Assembly: GCF_036409475.1 (NCBI RefSeq)
Contig: NZ_JAYRCK010000021.1
Location: 30,394-94,393, forward strand
Direction of reading: 5' to 3'
DNA: 64,000 nt
Source: Scandinavium sp036409475
GTDB taxonomy: Bacteria; Pseudomonadota; Gammaproteobacteria; Enterobacterales; Enterobacteriaceae
Positions 57,701 to 64,000 of the stretch are shown in pieces. Below the pieces are notes generated by a model. The model was not told the DNA's origin and did not search any database. It was given only the letters and a program-made list of their open reading frames with translations. How positions within the stretch are numbered: the stretch's first letter is position 1; each line of letters begins with the position of its first letter. Made by a program: the position numbers and the translations under genes.

Positions 57701-60286
57701 GCAACCATCGACGATCGCGGGGCATTGCTCCAGCAAGCCACCACACTGTGCGAGCGCAGCAACAACCTCCAGGAGGATATCAGAACGCTGGCCAGAGACC
57801 TGGCTTCAACGATGGAGTGCTTATTCAATGTTGGGGCACAAAACTCGCCCTCTATAACGCACTTGAGGGAGAAACTATCAACCTGGATCCTCTCCTCAGA
57901 ACAACTCTCTAAATGGGTTATGTGGCAACACCGTGTTGTTAAAGGATGTCAGCAAGGACTGACAGCCGTTATTGATCAACTTGCAGATGGTCGCCTGCCA
58001 TTGCATCAAGGCCAATCTTCAGTGGAATACGCTTACTACGAATCTCTGCTTCGTCTCATGGTGGCAGAAGAGCCTTCTCTTGCACGTTTTGATGGTGAGC
58101 TCCACTCGCGTAAAGTCAGCTATTTTGCTGACCTCGATCGCAGGCGTATCAAAGCATCCAGCATTGAAGTTGTCAGAGCCCATCACAGACGTATTCCGTC
58201 AAAAACAGGAGCCGCAGGCCCTGTTGGTGTGCTGAGAGCTGAAATGGCGCGCAAACGAGGCCATATGCCGATAAGGCAGCTAATGTTGAAAGCAGGCCCT
58301 GCCATTCAGGCATTAAAACCCGTCATCATGATGAGCCCATTGTCTGTGGCACAGTTTCTTATCCCTGGAAAACAAAAGTTCGATCTATTGGTCATGGATG
58401 AAGCTAGTCAAATTCAACCTGTAGACGCAATTGGCGCAATTGCACGTTGCCAGCAAGTGGTTGTTGTGGGTGATGAGCGCCAACTCCCCCCCACCAGCTT
58501 TTTCTCACGTATGACAGAGGTCAGCAACGACGATGATGATTCGTCCCAGGTTGCTGATATTGAGAGTATCCTCGGTTTGTTTGTGGCAAGAGGATTACCA
58601 CAGAGAATGCTACGCTGGCACTATCGTAGCCGCCATCAGTCACTGATTGCCGTTTCAAATAATCAATTCTACGAAAATAAACTGTTTATCGTACCGAGTC
58701 CTTATACGCAGGAAGCGGGCATGGGACTCCTGTTTCATCATATTCCTGAGGGTATCTTCGATTCAGGCGGCAGTAATGCCAATCTGATTGAAGCAAAACA
58801 AATAGCCGCCGCTATCCTCTTTCACGCGCAAAAAAATCCAGGCCAGTCGCTGGGTGTTGCAACCTTTTCCGTCTCGCAACGAAAAGCCATTCAGGATGAG
58901 CTCGAACTTCTCAGAAGGCTTAATCCGCAGTGTGAAGAGTTCTTCGTGAGCCATCCCAACGAACCCTTTTTCATCAAAAATCTCGAAAATATTCAGGGAG
59001 ATGAGCGTGATGTCATCATGATCTCCGTGGGTTATGCGAGAAATAAGCAGGGATATCTCGCGATGCGATTCGGTCCGTTAGGGTCGCAAGGAGGTGAGAG
59101 ACGTCTCAACGTTTTAATCAGCCGAGCCAAACGGCGGTGCGAGGTTTTTGCCTCAATCACAGATGAAGATATCGATCTTGAGAGGGCTAAAGGTGTCGGC
59201 GTTTTCGCCTTCAAATTATTCCTGCAATATGCCCGTACTGGCAGACTCTCCCTGGCGCACCAGTCTGGCAGACCCATGGACAGTATTTTTGAAGAACAAG
59301 TCGCCTCGGCATTGCAGAAAAAAGGATATCAGGTCCATGCGCAAGTCGGCATCGCGGGATTCTTCATTGATCTTGCTATTGCCGATCCTGAGATGCCAGG
59401 TCGGTATCTGATAGGAATAGAGTGCGACGGCAGCGCTTATCACTCCTCTCGTTCTGCCCGCGAACGCGATCGGCTTCGTCAGGCTGTTCTCGAAGATCAC
59501 GGTTGGATCATTCATCGCATCTGGAGTACCGATTGGTTCCAGCGCCCTGATGAACAATTGCAGAGAGTGTTAAGTGCTATTGAGAGTGCTAAAAAAGCTT
59601 TCGCGCAACGTGTAGAGCAAGGATACGCCTCTCAGCGTGCGGTACCGGTGGAAATTGTCACTGTAGAACGTGAAGATGTTGTTGAAATTGGCCTGGATAG
59701 TGCGAAGCCAAAAGAGAATATTTCCGCAGACTACAGTGAGTCGGAACCAGTCGCGAGCTCCGGATATGAGCTTCATGAAACCCCTGTTGGCATATTGTCA
59801 GATTTGATTGAAAAAATTGTTCTTCAGGAATCACCAGTACATATCAATGAGGTAATAGTGCGGTTACGTACGGCATGGGGACTCCAGCGTGCCGGTGCGA
59901 GAATTGACTCCACGGTCAGAAATGCCGCTGCCATCGCCTGCAAAAAAGGATTGATATCCTTTGACGGTGATTTCTTACTCTATAAGGAAACTGAAATCCA
60001 AATTCGTAATCGTCAAAATGTTTCATCAGCAGGACTGCGAAAACCGGAAATGATACATCCCCGGGAAATTGCAGAAGGGGTGCTGGCCATTGTCGCCCAC
60101 AATCTGGGGGCGACCGAGGATGAGATAGTCACCTCAGTCTCAAGAATGTTGGGTTTTAAAGCAACCAGCAGCACACTCAAACGCACCATTGCTGATGTCA
60201 TTGGTCAATGCCTTGCAGAAGGAAAATTGCTACGCAATGATTTACTGCTCGTGGCACCAGAATCAACCGAACTGATATCAGCCTGA
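54716..60286 (+). CDS. DUF4011 / SF1 helicase / Vsr-like nuclease / DUF3320 protein (Hhe-type antiphage defence)
   Basis: A single 1856-residue protein. DUF4011 covers about residues 15-300 (KLEKARSELLDLSARNRLLNIP...). Walker A is GPPGTGKS at 342-349. A long helical insertion of about 850 residues separates it from Walker B, LLVMDEASQ with D1228 and E1229, followed by VVVVGDERQLPPTSFF, the HYRSRHQSLI motif and VLISRAKRRCEVF near 1475. About 1520-1640 is a Vsr/DUF559-like nuclease with D1552 (FFIDLAIAD) and E1569-x-D1571 (IGIECDGSAYH). DUF3320 lies at about 1690-1840. This order is that of the Hhe defence family, so restriction of invading DNA is the likely job. All motifs are intact. It is AT-richer than its neighbours and stands in the position of lldP; acquisition by transfer is inferred. 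Confidence 0.88.
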   Translation: MDRMTTNETPVFQDSSLSLAQKLEKARSELLDLSARNRLLNIPRSKSSRFLDVIDERSEQIYRLLVSEKKAFTFLHGKTGKAETDTPENQEQEEDDSVYHFDEDSLDIKSQHLDTRLQTRLTPKGLQQRLLDLYHDSKTLEEEQGVNLLYLALGMLKWVDPINKDNIRYAPLILIPVTLERGNAGERFKLKVRADEIIPNLSLEAFLERIHHITLPEMHLDENDEINVSEYIDTVAQAVSLKAGWEVKTNDITLGLFSYAKFLMYRDLDPENWPDDESLIDKKIISALMEDGFDEKEDLLAEDCPIDPLISPKEMLHIMDSDSSQTLAIHDVRQGKNLVIQGPPGTGKSQTIANIIATAIADGKTVLFVAEKMAALDVVKRRLDQSGVGDACLELHSNKANKRLLLEELKRVWELGSPRGEYPDELIENLTEARDSLNAHPARLHKVYSPSGLTPFQVMGQLVRLRQQGQAPIDLKLEQFENWNSSDLAKRLALVKELVERLEEMGLPSEHPWYGVGLEEILPGEVDRLLPRLETLNNHLLILSDDLKSTAKIVAATPEPDSLSDAGTLLSLAKKIHEAPALSPLALASPAWSTSLPDIRAMIDLGKNYAECFDDINSKIHPGQADTPLLALRDELKTVPDNLQPSAFSSATQLIVLLPKIQAEVERLTQELGTQPIYHSLKDISRLLELSSRVADAPDVSPEAFIASVWEYGVEQASGLVNDIIQLKEIKIKMEPQVVETAWDIDVSQVRHNLAVHTGLLRFMNAEWRQSRTVVRSLLRDPSLPLAQQLETLEHLIKAQALRKKITEANDFGANAFSHHWRGENSDCDILKAVVEWMATLKDVGPEARQLASRLSDRDMLRHLTNQLKETTEQVQSALKILWKAHGISPEQWFDNHFSFNRVPLAFISMMSHKLVRIEATSHQVLRDPAEHLDERLLLVEEIISLQYLKASVASHQDLAITAFAELWQGPQSDWQALEISYQWIKENPELRFIAATIDDRGALLQQATTLCERSNNLQEDIRTLARDLASTMECLFNVGAQNSPSITHLREKLSTWILSSEQLSKWVMWQHRVVKGCQQGLTAVIDQLADGRLPLHQGQSSVEYAYYESLLRLMVAEEPSLARFDGELHSRKVSYFADLDRRRIKASSIEVVRAHHRRIPSKTGAAGPVGVLRAEMARKRGHMPIRQLMLKAGPAIQALKPVIMMSPLSVAQFLIPGKQKFDLLVMDEASQIQPVDAIGAIARCQQVVVVGDERQLPPTSFFSRMTEVSNDDDDSSQVADIESILGLFVARGLPQRMLRWHYRSRHQSLIAVSNNQFYENKLFIVPSPYTQEAGMGLLFHHIPEGIFDSGGSNANLIEAKQIAAAILFHAQKNPGQSLGVATFSVSQRKAIQDELELLRRLNPQCEEFFVSHPNEPFFIKNLENIQGDERDVIMISVGYARNKQGYLAMRFGPLGSQGGERRLNVLISRAKRRCEVFASITDEDIDLERAKGVGVFAFKLFLQYARTGRLSLAHQSGRPMDSIFEEQVASALQKKGYQVHAQVGIAGFFIDLAIADPEMPGRYLIGIECDGSAYHSSRSARERDRLRQAVLEDHGWIIHRIWSTDWFQRPDEQLQRVLSAIESAKKAFAQRVEQGYASQRAVPVEIVTVEREDVVEIGLDSAKPKENISADYSESEPVASSGYELHETPVGILSDLIEKIVLQESPVHINEVIVRLRTAWGLQRAGARIDSTVRNAAAIACKKGLISFDGDFLLYKETEIQIRNRQNVSSAGLRKPEMIHPREIAEGVLAIVAHNLGATEDEIVTSVSRMLGFKATSSTLKRTIADVIGQCLAEGKLLRNDLLLVAPESTELISA

Positions 60287-60293
60287 TCAGCCG

Positions 60294-60323
60294 CTGGCCT
60301 TCTCTCGACACGGAGAAGGCCAG
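60294..60323 (+). terminator. Hairpin after the helicase gene
   Basis: An 11-bp perfect stem CTGGCCTTCTC/GAGAAGGCCAG with an eight-base loop, eight bases after the stop. No T-run follows, so it may be a processing or partial terminator structure. Confidence 0.6.
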
Positions 60324-60327
60324 CAAA

Positions 60328-60342
60328 ATTGGCCCTACCAAT
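60328..60342 (+). promoter_or_regulatory. LldR operator O1
   Basis: The perfect inverted repeat ATTGG-CCCTA-CCAAT matches the LldR operator of E. coli (ATTGGnnnnnCCAAT type). Its centre is 126 bases from the second copy, almost the same spacing as the O1/O2 pair that flanks the E. coli lldP promoter. Confidence 0.85.
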
Positions 60343-60453
60343 CCCTATCCATTTTGCCTTCCCCTTCACAGAACTCACATCACAGGCAATATTCACGTTG
60401 CCTGATAGCAATATATGGTTAACCATTCATCTGCATTATCCTCACATCGCCCT

Positions 60454-60468
60454 ATTGGCAGGACCAAT
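60454..60468 (+). promoter_or_regulatory. LldR operator O2, overlapping the lldR ribosome site
   Basis: The perfect inverted repeat ATTGG-CAGGA-CCAAT ends five bases before the lldR start codon; its spacer contains the AGGA ribosome site. With O1 it should form the lactate-responsive repression loop, with the promoter lying between the two. Confidence 0.85.
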
Positions 60469-60473
60469 TTTAC

Positions 60474-61232
60474 ATGAGCACTGCTCCGCGCTGTCTGGCA
60501 GACGAGGTGGCAACCCGTGTGCGCAAGCTGATTGAAGAACAGCAACTGGAAGCCGGTATGCGGCTGCCTGCCGAGCGCCAGCTGGCTGTGCAGCTTGGCG
60601 TGTCTCGTAATTCGTTACGGGAAGCGCTGGCAAGACTGGTGAGCGAAGGGCTGCTGTTAAGCCGTCGCGGCGGCGGCACGTTTGTGCGTTGGCAGCACGA
60701 GCCCTGGTCTGAACAAAACATTGTGCAGCCGCTGAAAAGCCTGTTGGCAGATGATCCGGATTACACCTTCGATATTCTCGAAGCCCGTCACGCCATCGAA
60801 GCCAGTACCGCGTGGCATGCCGCGCTGCGAGCCACCGATGCCGATAAAGAGAAACTTCGGCTCTGCTTTGAAGCCTCACAAAGTGAAGATCCTGATCTCG
60901 CCGCACAGGGTGACGTCCGTTTTCATCTGGCTATCGCCGAAGCCTCTCACAATGTCGTTTTGCTTCAGACCATGCGCGGCTTCTTCGAGCTGCTGCAATC
61001 CTCGGTGATTAAGAGCCGTCAGCGGATGTACCTCGTGCCTCCTGTGTTTGCCGGGCTAACCGAGCAACACCAGACCGTGCTGAATGCAATTCTGGCAGGC
61101 GATGCGGAATCTGCTCGCCAGGCGATGATGGCGCATCTGGGATTCGTTCACACCACCATTAAACAGTTTGATGAAGACCGGGCCCGACAGGCTCGTATCA
61201 CCCGCCTGCCCGGCGATCCTGACGAACCATAA
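60474..61232 (+). CDS. lldR: L-lactate-responsive GntR-family regulator
   Basis: LldR represses or activates the lactate operon depending on L-lactate. It is 252 residues (258 in E. coli). The N-terminal GntR winged helix is LADEVATRVRKLIEEQQLEAGMRLPAERQLAVQLGVSRNSLREALARLVSEGLLLSRRGGGTFVRW, and the C-terminal FCD (FadR-type) helical domain contains DVRFHLAIAEASHNVVLLQ and the metal-site histidines. The start MSTAPRCLADEV has AGGA in operator O2. In E. coli lldP precedes it; here the operator region is directly upstream. Its stop is 13 bases before lldD. Confidence 0.96.
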   Translation: MSTAPRCLADEVATRVRKLIEEQQLEAGMRLPAERQLAVQLGVSRNSLREALARLVSEGLLLSRRGGGTFVRWQHEPWSEQNIVQPLKSLLADDPDYTFDILEARHAIEASTAWHAALRATDADKEKLRLCFEASQSEDPDLAAQGDVRFHLAIAEASHNVVLLQTMRGFFELLQSSVIKSRQRMYLVPPVFAGLTEQHQTVLNAILAGDAESARQAMMAHLGFVHTTIKQFDEDRARQARITRLPGDPDEP

Positions 61233-61245
61233 GGGAGAACAAGCC

Positions 61246-62433
61246 ATGATCATTTCTGCCGCCAGCGACTATCGCGCCGCCGCTCAGCGTATTCTGCCGC
61301 CGTTCCTGTTTCACTACATCGACGGCGGGGCATACAGCGAACATACCCTGCGTCGCAACGTAGAGGATTTATCACAGGTCGCGCTACGCCAGCGAGTGCT
61401 GAAAAACATGGCCGACCTCAGCCTTGAAACAAAGCTATTCAACGAAACACTGTCGATGCCGGTGGCGCTGGCTCCGGTCGGCCTGTGTGGCATGTACGCG
61501 CGTCGTGGTGAAGTGCAGGCGGCGGGGGCTGCCGATGCGAAAGGCATTCCGTTTACGCTCTCAACGGTTTCCGTGTGTCCGATTGAAGAAGTCGCACCTA
61601 CCATTAAGCGCCCGATGTGGTTCCAGCTTTATGTTCTGCGTGACCGCGGCTTTATGCGCAATGCGCTGGAAAGAGCCAAAGCCGCAGGCTGTTCGACGCT
61701 GGTGTTTACCGTGGATATGCCTACGCCCGGCGCACGCTACCGTGATGCGCACTCTGGCATGAGCGGCCCGAATGCAGCATTGCGCCGCTACTGGCAGGCC
61801 GTCACGCACCCACAATGGGCATGGGATGTGGGCGTAAATGGCCGTCCGCACGATTTAGGCAATATTTCGACTTATCTGGGCAAACCGACCGGGCTGGAAG
61901 ATTACATTGGCTGGCTGGCGAACAACTTTGACCCGTCTATCTCCTGGAAAGACCTGGAGTGGATCCGCGAATTCTGGGACGGCCCGATGGTCATCAAAGG
62001 CATTCTCGATCCAGAAGATGCCCGCGATGCTGTTCGCTTTGGCGCTGACGGTATCGTGGTGTCAAACCACGGTGGTCGCCAGTTGGATGGTGTGCTCTCT
62101 TCTGCTCGTGCGCTTCCCGCCATTGCTGATGCAGTAAAAGGCGATATCGCGATCCTGGCCGACAGCGGTATTCGCAATGGTCTGGACGTGGTGCGCATGC
62201 TTGCACTGGGTGCTGACAGCGTGCTGCTTGGCCGCGCTTATCTGTATGCGCTAGCAACGCATGGCGGCGCGGGCGTCACCAACTTGCTGAACCTGATCGA
62301 AAAAGAGATGAAAGTGGCGATGACGCTGACCGGCGCAAAATCTATCAGCGAGATTTCCCGTGATTCTTTGGTGCAGGAGGCGAAGCATTTGGCTTCAGCG
62401 CTGGCACCTGTTGTGCGTGGAGATGCGGCATAG
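61246..62433 (+). CDS. lldD: L-lactate dehydrogenase (quinone), FMN-dependent
   Basis: LldD oxidises L-lactate to pyruvate and passes electrons to quinone at the inner face of the membrane. From the ATG at 61246 it has 395 residues, one fewer than E. coli. The FMN-dependent alpha-hydroxyacid dehydrogenase core is clear: ALAPVGLCGMYARRGE, MWFQLYVLRDRGF, FTVDMPTPGARYRD, and the active-site motif SNHGGRQLDG with catalytic His and Arg, then LADSGIRNGLDVVRMLALGAD. A GGGAGAAC ribosome site precedes it. With lldP gone from this locus, lactate entry must come from another permease. Confidence 0.98.
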   Translation: MIISAASDYRAAAQRILPPFLFHYIDGGAYSEHTLRRNVEDLSQVALRQRVLKNMADLSLETKLFNETLSMPVALAPVGLCGMYARRGEVQAAGAADAKGIPFTLSTVSVCPIEEVAPTIKRPMWFQLYVLRDRGFMRNALERAKAAGCSTLVFTVDMPTPGARYRDAHSGMSGPNAALRRYWQAVTHPQWAWDVGVNGRPHDLGNISTYLGKPTGLEDYIGWLANNFDPSISWKDLEWIREFWDGPMVIKGILDPEDARDAVRFGADGIVVSNHGGRQLDGVLSSARALPAIADAVKGDIAILADSGIRNGLDVVRMLALGADSVLLGRAYLYALATHGGAGVTNLLNLIEKEMKVAMTLTGAKSISEISRDSLVQEAKHLASALAPVVRGDAA

Positions 62434-62449
62434 TCTGTCGCTGATTTCC

Positions 62450-62505
62450 CCTCACCCTAACCCTCTCCCCAAAGGGGCGAGGGGATGACTTGCTCCCTCT
62501 CCCTT
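62450..62505. repeat. Intergenic repeat after lldD, interrupted by the insertion sequence
   Basis: CCCTCACCCTAACCCTCTCCCC followed by AAA and GGGGCGAGGG forms a 10-bp stem with one mismatch (62461-62470 with 62474-62483), acting as a likely lldD terminator. The same family occurs between mtlA and mtlD. The insertion sequence begins a few bases further on, in TCCCTCTCCCTTTCAG. Confidence 0.65.
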
Positions 62506-62509
62506 TCAG

Positions 62510-63997
62510 CTGTCTCTTGATCAGATCTCCTGATCAAGAGACTTCGCCAGTTTGTACCCCTCAACGACATCCTGAAGCCTGAACCAGCCTTCCCACATCA
62601 CTACCCAGCCCGCCCGTCCTGTTCGTTTGCTGTCATACCATCGACCCATTTTCGCCAGTGCCAGATACGCCCATTTCAGGTTCGGCGCCTTCTTTGGCAG
62701 GGCTTTTCCTTCCTGTTTTACCCACAGCAGCTTCCATTCTATTGGGCTCAGCACCTGCTCGCAGGGCTCATTCAGCGTTTCCTCACTCAGCCCGCCCTGG
62801 CGCAACGCCAGTACCCTCACGGCGATAAACGCGAGGATGACCACCATCCGCTCCAGGTTATCCCGTGTCTGCATACGAAGCGATTCCACACAGGTGCCCC
62901 CGCTTTTCCATGCTTTGTGGTATTCCTCTATCAGCCAGCGGCGCTCGTAATAGCTGATGATGATGCGTGCCTGCTCCGCACTCTCCACTTTTTCTGACGT
63001 CAGCAGATGCCAGCAGGCCCCACTTTCCTCTTCCTCCCGACAGCAGATATACGTCACCGGCAACTGTTCGCCCGACCCGTCCGGTGCGGCAATATTCACC
63101 GCGCTGTAGCTGACGAACATCTGTGCCTGGCGCGCCGCTCTCCCCCCTTTCTGAACCACATTCAGCGTATGACTTCCCGCCTGCGTCAGCCTTTCAGGCA
63201 GGTCGAACAGTTTGCCTGCGCCATCCTCCAGTCGCCGGTTTTGCGCGGCCCGGACCACGAAGCGCTGCCCCTGGCTGGTTTTGTAATTCAGGTACTGCCA
63301 GATGTCCGCTTCACGGTCACACACAGAGATAACATTTGACTGAATATCGCCCAGGCGCTGCGCCATCAACTGAGATGACAACTGCCATTTAAAGCTCTCT
63401 TTTTCTTCATAAGGCCGCTCTTTTCGTTGATGTTTTTTGCCATAGGTGGCGGTCTCCCTGCTCCAACGTTGCTGGTCGATAAGGCCCACCATCCGGGCGC
63501 CGTCCGGGGCGTAGAGCAGTACCGAATGGGCAAGCAGGCCGCGTGTTTTCGGGCTGGTGGTGGTGTTGCCCAGTTCATCGCAGGCGCTGGAATGGCTGAA
63601 GTTGATGGTCGTTGTATCTTCCAGTGCGAGGAGAAGCGGATGCTCCCGGGCGGCTTTGGCCGTGGCAATAAATCCTGCCTCAGCGATAGCGTCAGGAAAG
63701 ACGCAGGGGTTACGCAACAGGCGGTAAGCGCCTTCAACTTCGGCGGGAGACAGGGATGATTTCACGATAGAAAGTCCGGGGTGTTGAGTGAGTGAGGCGG
63801 CTACAGTCACGAGACGGCGGGTACGCCGCGGGTCACCCAGTTGCGCAAGCCCGAAAGTGTGTTTAGCCCATGAAAAACAATCAGAAAGCACCATACTAAA
63901 AACCCGAAAAGAGAGATATCAGAAGAGATCAACAGACGGGAAAATAGTTCAAAAAAATCCCCGACAAATTCGTCAGGGATTTGTGTATAAGAGACAG
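62510..63997. mobile_element. Complete IS4-family (IS50/Tn5-like) insertion sequence, 1488 bp
   Basis: The left end is CTGTCTCTTGATCAGATCT (62510-62528), identical over 19 bases to the inside end of IS50. The right end, read inwards from 63997, is CTGTCTCTTATACACAAAT, which matches the IS50 outside end at 17 of 19 positions. One transposase gene fills the element. The base run before the left end is CCCTTTCAG and the three visible bases after the right end are CCC, which fits a 9-bp target duplication; the other six lie outside the window. The left end contains the inverted repeat CTCTTGATCAG/CTGATCAAGAG with GATC (Dam) sites. Confidence 0.93.
62521..63894 (-). CDS. IS4-family (IS50 group) transposase
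   Basis: A 457-residue DDE transposase close to Tn5 transposase in layout. The catalytic residues are D93 (ALEDTTTINF), D193 (SVCDREADIWQYL) and E323, with the YREK signature Y316, R319, E323, K330 in YYERRWLIEEYHKAWK. The N-terminal DNA-end-binding part is KHTFGLAQLGDPRRTRRLVTVAASL and the C-terminus ends MWEGWFRLQDVVEGYKLAKSLDQEI. The stop codon lies inside the inner inverted end, as in IS50. Length and motifs are intact, so it is probably active. Confidence 0.95.
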   Translation of the reverse strand: MVLSDCFSWAKHTFGLAQLGDPRRTRRLVTVAASLTQHPGLSIVKSSLSPAEVEGAYRLLRNPCVFPDAIAEAGFIATAKAAREHPLLLALEDTTTINFSHSSACDELGNTTTSPKTRGLLAHSVLLYAPDGARMVGLIDQQRWSRETATYGKKHQRKERPYEEKESFKWQLSSQLMAQRLGDIQSNVISVCDREADIWQYLNYKTSQGQRFVVRAAQNRRLEDGAGKLFDLPERLTQAGSHTLNVVQKGGRAARQAQMFVSYSAVNIAAPDGSGEQLPVTYICCREEEESGACWHLLTSEKVESAEQARIIISYYERRWLIEEYHKAWKSGGTCVESLRMQTRDNLERMVVILAFIAVRVLALRQGGLSEETLNEPCEQVLSPIEWKLLWVKQEGKALPKKAPNLKWAYLALAKMGRWYDSKRTGRAGWVVMWEGWFRLQDVVEGYKLAKSLDQEI

Positions 63998-64000
63998 CCC

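Noticed and set aside
63979..63997. Possible sequencing-adapter contamination, because the end resembles the Tn5 mosaic end used in library kits
   Set aside because: The bases are ATTTGTGTATAAGAGACAG, not the kit sequence AGATGTGTATAAGAGACAG. The matching opposite end, full transposase and the start of a target duplication fit a real element; three flanking bases are visible beyond it.

Overview
The window is chromosomal DNA from a member of the Enterobacteriaceae. Its backbone follows the Escherichia coli order (tag-yiaC-bisC-yiaD-ghrB-yiaF-yiaG / glyS-glyQ-ysaB-wecH / xylBA-xylFGH-xylR-bax-malS-avtA / selAB-yibF-yibH-yibI-mtlADR-yibT-yibL / lldR-lldD), with protein lengths that mostly equal the E. 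coli ones. Several slots differ from E. coli: cspA is missing beside yiaG, yiaA/yiaB are missing beside wecH, and lldP is missing before lldR. I therefore place it in an Enterobacteriaceae genus other than Escherichia (the Enterobacter/Lelliottia/Leclercia/Kluyvera type is plausible); the sequence does not let me name it.

Layout. 1-7.2 kb: the 5' end of a secreted-protein gene, DNA repair and acetyltransferase genes (tag, yiaC), a molybdoenzyme (bisC), envelope lipoproteins (yiaD, yiaF), a glyoxylate/hydroxypyruvate reductase (ghrB) and a small HTH protein (yiaG). 7.3-9.2 kb: an AT-richer accessory patch with a predicted papain-like cysteine-protease or amidase protein, a lipoprotein one base downstream of it, and an orphan StbD/Phd-type antitoxin. 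9.4-14.9 kb: glycyl-tRNA synthetase, ysaB, wecH, a decayed GlxA/AraC regulator and an isochorismatase-like hydrolase. 15-23.3 kb: the complete xylose regulon (isomerase, kinase, ABC transporter, activator). 23.3-28 kb: bax, malS, avtA.

28.3-34.1 kb is a second accessory block: a Gly/Thr-rich repeat lipoprotein followed by an FhaC/ShlB-type outer-membrane transporter, then a GH18 chitinase-like protein without a signal peptide and a membrane-anchored winged-helix regulator. 34.1-38.5 kb is a catabolic cluster of an AraC regulator, a GPH-type sugar transporter and a GH127 beta-L-arabinofuranosidase. 38.5-39.6 kb is a REP array of six 77-bp-spaced copies that runs into a REP-associated tyrosine transposase. 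39.7-43.7 kb holds a MarR-EmrA-EmrB-like efflux operon and an MsrB without zinc-binding cysteines.

43.7-54.5 kb is the selenocysteine pair selAB, yibFHI, the mannitol operon with several CRP sites, yibT and yibL. 54.7-60.3 kb is one very large gene (1856 aa, DUF4011 / SF1 helicase / Vsr-like nuclease / DUF3320), an architecture known as a single-protein antiphage defence (Hhe type). It sits where lldP would be. Both LldR operators remain and now directly precede lldR-lldD. The window closes with a complete IS50-like IS4-family insertion sequence, inserted in a repeat just after lldD.
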